Shown here piece after piece: positions 57,082 to 64,000 of a DNA stretch of 64,000 nucleotides. The position numbers were made by a program, and so were the translations under genes. This stretch comes from Strobilurus pachycystidiatus (taxonomy: Eukaryota; Basidiomycota; Agaricomycetes; Agaricales; Physalacriaceae): positions 3,844,001-3,908,000 of the forward strand of contig JAHLMK010000001.1 in NCBI GenBank assembly GCA_019915135.1, written 5' to 3'. The first letter of the stretch is position 1, and each line of letters starts with the position of its first letter. Under the pieces are notes generated by a model. The model saw only the letters and a list, made by a program, of their open reading frames with translations, did not search any database and was not told the DNA's origin.

Positions 57082-57633
57082 ATGAAGCGGCGCGTATCAC
57101 CTCGCCCAGCCCATGATGAGGACGACGACAAACCGGCCAAGAAGACTCGTAACCCAGAGGATGACGAGCAGCCCGTACTCGCGCAAGAAGAGCGCCCGGC
57201 CTCTCACTCCTTGCCAACGAATGTCAAAAAGCCGACTGGCTGGTTGATTCACGAAAAGTAGGTATGTTATTATATCTGTTGGGTACCTTTACCCTCTAAC
57301 GAACTTGTCTAGCCGACTTGGAAACCCATTCACGCCGTCCCAAATGGTTCCATCTCCCCTCAATCGCTAGTCGAATCCTTCCCCGGACGCGCGGCGAACC
57401 ATTTCCCCCTCACCAGTGGGCGCGGTATCACTTTCCAGGTCAAGCACCTCGAAACATTTTGTTTCGGTTACGGCGGAAAGTACGAGGTGCAAGTCAGATG
57501 TTTTGGAAGAGCTGGAGAGGGCTTGATGTTGCGCGAACCGGGAAGGACGTACGTAGCTCCTACTTTCTATGATGGCACTGGATGTGACCAACCGGTACGC
57601 ATCCCCACTTATTTTTGCAGAAACACCGAGTAA
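57082..57633 (+). pseudogene. Small gene of unknown function, probably broken
   Basis: ATG 57082 opens a charged N-terminus (KRRVSPRPAHDEDDDKPAKK). An intron-like gap (about 57,256-57,312) leads to a protein-like block (TWKPIHAVPNGSISPQSLV; TFCFGYGGKYEVQVRCFGR) that runs to a good donor at 57549. Splicing there to 57621 gives a stop at 57,631. The first junction does not work: the canonical donor GTAGGT puts the second block out of frame, and the in-frame alternative passes a TAG. Either the start is elsewhere or the gene carries a one-base defect. Confidence 0.35.
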
Positions 57634-58933
57634 TTGAATAATTACAGATTCAGCGGAGCTATGTCCTGCCCAGCGAGATCTCACTACACTGGCAGCACCC
57701 CATTCTCCCCCTCCGTGACTCCCCAGCCGTGCTTCCGGGACAGCGTTTACGCGAACACACGGCTTTCAACCGAGGAAAGGTCGGCGAGGCTAAATTAAAA
57801 GCGGACACGCGAAGAAGTCGCGCGCATCTGGGAGCGCAGGCAGGCAGCGAGGAGATGGCTGACGAGTTGATCCATGCGCCCTGTTTACGCTTCTTCATTT
57901 TGGGAGCAGGGGAGCCGGGACCATAACGCGCACTCTCGCGCTCCAGGAAGACACATCTGCCTCCAGACCGCTGCAGGTTCTCACTCCCAGCTCCCAGAAA
58001 CCTAGGCATCCGAGTCGTATCCTCCACGGTGTCTCTTACGCCCGTCCCTGTCTTGTTTTGCTGGCGTCAGCCGTGGACACCGAAAGCTGAGGAACGACCT
58101 CAGGAAAAGCTGAAGAACAACCTTACCGAGGGGAAATGGAGGACGGGAGGGCACTGTTCGATCATCGGCTCGCCGAGCGTTATCACCATCCCTTCGGTCG
58201 CGCACATTCCTGCTTGTTCAATGGAATGGCCGTTCTACTGCCAAATTTCAAATCTGCGCCTTCGCCTTCAGGCCCGAGAGCAATTTCGCGGTCTGTATTC
58301 CATACGTGCGGGCCCGGCGCCCTGGAGGATCCGCGCTACGTCGCGTTCATGAACACGTTCCACGACGAGTCGTCGCGGCGCGCGCCCACTGTCCCGATCC
58401 CGTCACCTTCATCGGTGCAGCCTTCCAGCAGCTCCGCCTGCCAAGCCTCGACGCGCAGATCTTTGCCATTCCGAAATACTCGTTGAAGCCGGAGAGGGAC
58501 TAGAGCCGTTCATGGGATGCCGGCTGAAACTGAGCTGTTGACGAATAGTACGGCGATTGGGCTGAGGCCGGCGACGGGGCTTCTGCAGGAGGGCGCGATT
58601 CGGAATCTGAATTCCATCCAGCGCTTGATGAAGCGAACTTGACGATTGAGAGTATTTGGAAGTTGGGGTAGTATTGGCGGCTGCCACATGTCGAGAGTTT
58701 GAGGGAGACAGAGGATAAGGCTGAGGCTGAGGAGGATGAGATGGTGGTAAGAATAGGGTATGGTGATGTGGCGACTTAGTAACATGGATCGATGCAAGAG
58801 AATGTACGGTATTGAAATCCGAGTAAGTTACAAGAGAAACAAACGAATCATATATTGACATGCGTCTCGTTCCCACGCATTGCCTTTACCTCACACAACC
58901 ACATCCATCGCACAACAGCACTCTCAAACGGCA
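57634..58933. other. No confident gene; upstream region of the second NACHT-WD40 gene
   Basis: Frames near 58,029-58,500 (for example CGPGALEDPRYVAFMNTF) look partly protein-like but lack start, splice and family support. From about 58,800 the sequence is similar to the upstream region of the first NACHT-WD40 gene. Confidence 0.45.
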
Positions 58934-61900
58934 ATGCGAAAATTCTTCAAGTCTCTCAAGAAACCACACCGCGCGAGTCGTGCATCTACTCCGGCGTCGA
59001 CGCCAGACAGGCACGCATCTACTCCAGCGCCACCCCCCAACCTTGCGAATCGGGCGTCTACTCCAGCGGTGCCTCCCGACCATGCAAGTGTTGTAGCGGC
59101 ACCCCCCGACCTTGCCAATCCGGCGTCTACTCCGGCGGCACCTCCCGACCATGCAAGTCGTGCATCCACTCCAGCGGTGCCGCCCGACCTTGCGAATCGG
59201 GCATCTACTCCAGCGTCACCCCCCGAACATGCGAGTCGTGCATCTACTCCAGCGCCGCCGCTCGATCAGAAAGCCACGATCGACTGGAAAGGATCAGCCA
59301 AGATTACCTGGAGTGGCATCGAGATGCTGTTGAAGAGGGCCGAGAAAGGACTGGACGGAACACCGCTCAAAACTCCTGTTGGCGTTATTAACACTTTTAT
59401 TGACCTGGTCCATGTATGTGGATTCGTAACGACCCGGCTGCTTGTCATGACTTGACCTGACATCTTTGAATAGCAAGTTGGCGATCGCAGGGAAGACATG
59501 CGCGACCTGGTGTCCCACACCCAGAAGCGCCTCGAGACCATCAATGCCGCACTAGTGGAATCGGACTGCAGAGTCGCGAACGAACGCATGGATTTGTTTG
59601 CCAAGTACGTCGAAATCTACCAGTGCACTTGAATACAACCTCATATTTGCCACAGGATCCTCATTGAGCAAGTTGGTAAACTCCACGCAATGGCGTTGAG
59701 GTCTTTTGTGGGCCGTGCTGCAACTAGCGACAACGACATCCGGGAAATCAAGAGAATCTTTGATGTTCTGAATGAAGGCACAAAGGACTTTCATGTGCGT
59801 ACTTTCTTGGCCTCTACAGCCGTGTCCCAGAACCTGATCCTCATCAACTAGCTGGCCGTTTCCCTAAGCATTGAGCGCAGCACCGCTGCCCTCATCTCTT
59901 CGGTTGATAGACACCGCCTGGCGAGCTTGCCTCGGTCACGCCAGGCCCCCTATGATGCTGATGTCAACTCCGAAGGAGTCAGTGTTACACGTGAAGAGTG
60001 CACTCCGGGGACGCGTGTGCAGATCATCAAGGATTTGCTAGACTGGGCACAGAATCCATCCTCAGATACTTCAGCTTCCATATTCTGGCTGAATGGTGCA
60101 GCTGGGGCAGGGAAGTCTACCATTGCGTACTCAGTGTGCAAGGCTCTTGATGGTCCCACGGGCTTCCTTGCCGCTTCCTTCTTTTGCTCTCGACAACTTG
60201 CATTGTTGAGAGAGCGGAAGTACATCATTCCCTCCATTGCGTATCAGCTAGCTCGTCATTCAGGCTCCTTTGCAACTGCCCTTCTCAAGGCAGACCTGGA
60301 TTCTGCTGAGTCCTCCTCCTCCCACAAACAAATGAAGGACCTCCTTGTCAATCCATGGCAGGAATCAGCCAGCAACCGCCTGGGGTGTCCTGCCTATATC
60401 ATTGTTGTTGACGCCTTGGATGAGGCCCATGGTGGCTGGGATTTTTTGAATGAGTTGATCTCCACCATTGAGGCTGGTCATTTGACTGGACTCAAATTCC
60501 TCATTACAAGTCGGCGAGATCCAAAGTTGGCTGAAAGGTGTACTGCACTGGCATCTGACTTTGTCTGCCATCTTGAGGAAGTGACAAGACGTGATGTGCA
60601 GCATGACATTCTCACATTTCTGTCTGTTTCTCTTCCCAATATCTGTGGTATTTCTCAACTTGAGATCTTAGCACAACGTGCTGATGGTCTCTTCATCTAT
60701 GCTGCTACTGCAGTCAGATTTATCACACATGGTGATTCTCATGCTAAAGAGTGTCTGAGGCGGCTGAATAGTCTATTACGGACTTGGCCCTCAGGTTCTG
60801 AAAGTGTTGAGGCATTACCAGTGGATGAATTGTATACTCAAGTGCTGAAAGATGTCTTTGCATCAGTTGGAGAGACAGATTCTCAGAATCGCCGCAGAAT
60901 TTTATATACTATTCTGTGCACAGAGGAACCAGTGTCTATTTCTGTGCTTAATGGTCTTTTGGGTGAATCTTCGGATAATGAAGAATTTGTGAGATATGAT
61001 GTTGCTCGTCTTCATGCTGTCTTGTATGTGTCAAGCCATGATGACTGCATATACTGGTACCACAAGTCATTCTATGACTTTATGTGCGACTCCAAGAGGG
61101 CTCTGGATTATACATGTAATATTCTTACTTGGCATTCCTTGCTAGCTCTAGAGTGCCTTACAATCATGGATCATACTTTGCATTTCAACATTTGCAATCT
61201 TCCGTCTTCATTTCTTCTTGATGCTGAGATATCAGATCTTGCTCAGCGGATCAAGAATTCTGTCTCTCCTCTTCTTTGTTATGTCTGTCATCACTGGGTG
61301 GATCATCTCCTCAAGGGTCACTGTGGTGCAACACTTGAGGTGAAGCAAGCTACAAAGGTTATCACAAAATTACGCTCATTTTGTGAGGGCCGGCTTCTAT
61401 TCTGGATTGAAACAATGAACGTTATTGGCCAAGGTGGCACATGCTCAACAATGCTTAAAATTGCACGGAATATATTGGATAGTCAGGTAAGTTTTTGAAT
61501 AGTATCATTACTTTACCAGCATATATTAAGTTCATATAACAGGATGGAACAAAAAATGATTTCACACTCCAATTGTCACAAGATTTGAAAGTTGCACAAA
61601 ACTTTGGCACAGCATTCATCTCCAATCCTCTAGCGGCATCAACTCCACATCTGTATATTTCTGCACTTGCTGCTGACAATAGTGATTCAACACTTATAGG
61701 CAAATGGAGAGATCATTTTCCTAATATACCAAAGTTGTCAGGTAGAAGAAGAAAGGAATATTTAGTGACAACCTTGAGAGGACATATAAGTCGGGTGAGT
61801 TCTGCCTCATTCTCACATGATGGCCGGTACATTGTCTCTTCATCATATGATAAGACAGTGCGAGTGTGGAATGCTGAGACAGGCAAAGAGGAGTTGAAAT

Positions 61901-64000
61901 TGGAAGGACATACAAGTTGGGTCAATTCTGCTTCATTCTCACATGATGGCCTGTACATTGTCTCTGCATCATATGATGAGACAGTGCGAGTATGGAACGC
62001 TGAAACGGGTGAAGAGGAGTTGAAGTTGAAAGGACATACAAATGTGGTCAATTCAGCCTCATTCTCGCATGATGGCCGGTACATTGTCTCTGCATCAAGG
62101 GACAGGACAGTGCGAGTATGGAACGCTGAAACGGGCAAAGAGGAGTTGAAATTGGAAGGACATACAGATTGGATCAATTCAGCCTCATTCTTACATGATG
62201 GCCGGTACATTGTCTCTGCATCAGATGACAAGACAGTGCGAGTGTGGAATGCTGAGACAGGCAAAGAGGAGTTGAAATTGGAAGGACATACAAATTGGGT
62301 CAATTCTGCCTCATTCTCACATGATGGCCGGTACATTGTCTCTGCATCAAGGGACAGGACAGTGCGAGTGTGGAATGCTGAGACAGGCAAAGAGAAGTTA
62401 AAATTGGAAGGATATAGAAGTTGGGTCAGATCTGCCTCATTCTCACATGATGGCCGGTACATTGTATCTGCATCAGAAGATGCGACAGTGCAAGTGTGGA
62501 ATGCTGAGACAGACAAAGAGGAGTTGAAATTGGAAGGACATACAGATTGGGTCAATTCTGCCTCATTCTCACATGATGGCCGGTACATTGTCTCTGCATC
62601 AAGGGACAGGACAGTGCGAGTGTGGAATGCTGAGACAGGCAAAGAGAAGTTAAAATTGGAAGGATATAGAAGTTGGGTCAGATCTGCCTCATTCTCACAT
62701 GATGGCCGGTACATTGTCTCCGCATCAGATGACAAGACAGCGCAAGTGTGGAATGCTGAGACAGGCAAAGAGAAGTTAAAATTGGAAGGACATAGAAGTT
62801 GGGTCAGATCTGCCTCATTCTCACATGATGGCCGGTACATTGTATCTGCATCAGAAGACGCAACAGTGCAAGTGTGGAATGCTGAGACAGACAAAGAGGA
62901 GTTGAAATTGGAAGGACATACAGATTGGGTCAATTCTGCCTCATTCTCACATGATGGCCGGTACATTGTCTCTGCATCAGATGACAAGACAGTGCGAGTG
63001 TGGAATGCTGAGACAGGCAAACAGAAGTTGCTGTTGGAAGGACATATACATAAGGTCAATTCTGCCTCATTCTCACATGATGGCCGGTACATTGTTTCTG
63101 CCTCAAGAGACAAGACAGTGCAAGTGTGGAATGCTGAGACAGGCAAACAGGAGTTGAAATTGGAAGGACATACACATTGGATCAATTCTGCCTCATTCTC
63201 ACATGATGGCCGGTACATTGTATCTGCATCAAGTGACAAGACAGTGCGAGTGTGGAATGCTGAGACAGGCAAAGAGGAGTTGAAATTGGAAGGACATACA
63301 GATTGGATCAATTCAGCCTTATTCTTACATAATGACCGGTATATTGTTTCTACATCAAGGGACAAGACAGTGCGAGTGTGGAATGCTGAGACAGGCAAAG
63401 AGGAGTTGAAATTGGAAGGACATACAAATTGGGTCAATTCTGCCTCATTCTCACATGATGGCCGGTACATTGTCTCTGCATCAAGTGACAAGACAGTGCG
63501 AGTGTGGAATGCTGAGACAGGCAAACAGGAGTTGAAGTTAGAAGGACATACCCATGGGGCCAATTCTGCCTCATTCTTACATAATGGCCGGTACATTGTC
63601 TCTGCATCATATGACAAGACAGTGCGAGTCTGGAATGCTGACATAGGCAAAGGGGAGTTAATATTGAAGGCACATGCAGGTACGTATATATTATTTTCAT
63701 TATCTATATAATGGCAAAGATATTATCTTTCTACATCATCTTGTGGTTCTAATAGAACCTCAAGTATCCTAAGTTTGCTTTGATCATTAACTGCTTACTG
63801 ACATTGTTCACAGATTCTATCAATGATCCTAATTTCTGGTCTGTGCAAGACAGCTGGTTAGTCTCTTCAAAAGAAGAGAGGCTTTTATGGCTGCCATCCA
63901 CATCATTTTCTGCTCTCAGAACCCCTCGCTGTGAACGAGTCATTTCCCAGTTTGGTAATTTTGGTGTAGATTTTTCAAATGCTTCTATTGGTGAAAACTG
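58934..64000 (+). CDS. NACHT-WD40 STAND (fungal NLR-like) gene, copy 2, intact to the window edge
   Basis: Exons 58934-59413, 59474-59604, 59656-59794, 59852-61486, 61543-63679 and 63814 onward keep one frame for over 1,500 residues; only about the last 8 codons are outside. Parts: basic start (MRKFFKSLKK), expanded Pro/Ser repeat tract, helical MLKL-like N-terminal domain, NACHT with GAAGAGKST and Walker B IVVDALDE, helical linker, fifteen WD40 repeats of 42 residues (about two propellers), and a conserved tail (DSINDPNFWSVQDSWLVSS). P-loop lysine and Walker B acids are intact. Expected role: cytosolic non-self receptor that oligomerises on ligand binding and exposes the N-terminal death or signalling domain. 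Domain naming of the N-terminus is inference. Confidence 0.9.
58985..59262 (+). repeat. Expanded 39-base coding minisatellite in the NLR N-terminus (copy 2)
   Basis: About seven degenerate units alternating ASTPAxPPDLAN and ASTPAxPPDHAS types, against about three in copy 1. Confidence 0.75.
61783..63679 (+). repeat. Fifteen tandem WD40 repeats of 126 bases (copy 2)
   Basis: Units are nearly identical at DNA level. A block of units 5-6-7 is repeated almost exactly as 7-8/9-10 (GYRSWVRSASF and SEDATVQVW variants), showing recent duplication inside the array. Confidence 0.88.

Noticed and set aside
61713..63650. 645-codon open frame on the minus strand opposite the WD40 array of copy 2
   Set aside because: It is an antisense shadow: the 126-base repeat has no minus-strand stop in that phase, so tandem copies keep it open. 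The same occurs at 15,379-15,978.

Overview
The window is nuclear DNA of a filamentous fungus, almost certainly a mushroom-type basidiomycete (Agaricomycetes). Nearly every gene is split by introns of 48-60 bases with GT-AG (twice GC-AG) ends. The gene content also fits: a GH51 arabinofuranosidase with more than twenty exons, NACHT-WD40 immune-type genes, and Copia and Gypsy LTR elements. No prokaryotic features are present.

Layout. Bases 1-12,100 are gene-dense and mostly housekeeping: a partial Myb/SANT-like gene (-), a Zn alcohol dehydrogenase (+), the ribosome-assembly factor MRT4 (-), divergently paired with deoxyhypusine hydroxylase (+), a dimeric-barrel-like protein (+), an endosulfine/Igo1-type PP2A inhibitor (+), a small GPI-anchored-looking secreted protein (+), and GH51 arabinofuranosidase (-). 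A broken piece of a second GH51 gene lies at 579-879. Bases 12,675-16,596 hold a NACHT-WD40 gene broken by a 5-base tandem duplication. A much longer and, as far as visible, intact paralogue closes the window (58,934 to beyond 64,000).

Bases 17,374-51,310 are a nest of retroelements: a decayed Copia element with perfect 5-bp target duplications; two nearly identical 4,567-bp LTR elements without coding capacity; and a very large Ty3/Gypsy element (27,322-48,500; 16.6 kb once the element nested in its 5' LTR is removed). A 5'-terminal fragment of a second Gypsy copy follows. The full Gypsy element is the most unusual object here. It has intact gag, pro and pol in three frames, and each junction carries an in-phase G GGT TTY slippery heptamer fitting -1 frameshifting. 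Downstream of pol it carries three extra multi-exon genes. One is sense and encodes a nuclear, Zn2Cys6-like protein; two are antisense, each with its own TATA box. A second, exact 17-base copy of the polypurine tract marks the junction between the sense and antisense blocks.

Bases 51,311-56,302 hold two inverted, decayed copies of an autophagy-scaffold (ATG11-like) gene facing away from each other around a poorly understood core. Bases 56,303-58,933 have only weak gene-like stretches.

Together, a housekeeping segment borders a rapidly evolving segment in which immune-receptor genes expand by segmental and tandem duplication and retroelements pile into one another. All exon models are read by eye from splice consensus and family similarity; no alignment or RNA evidence was available.
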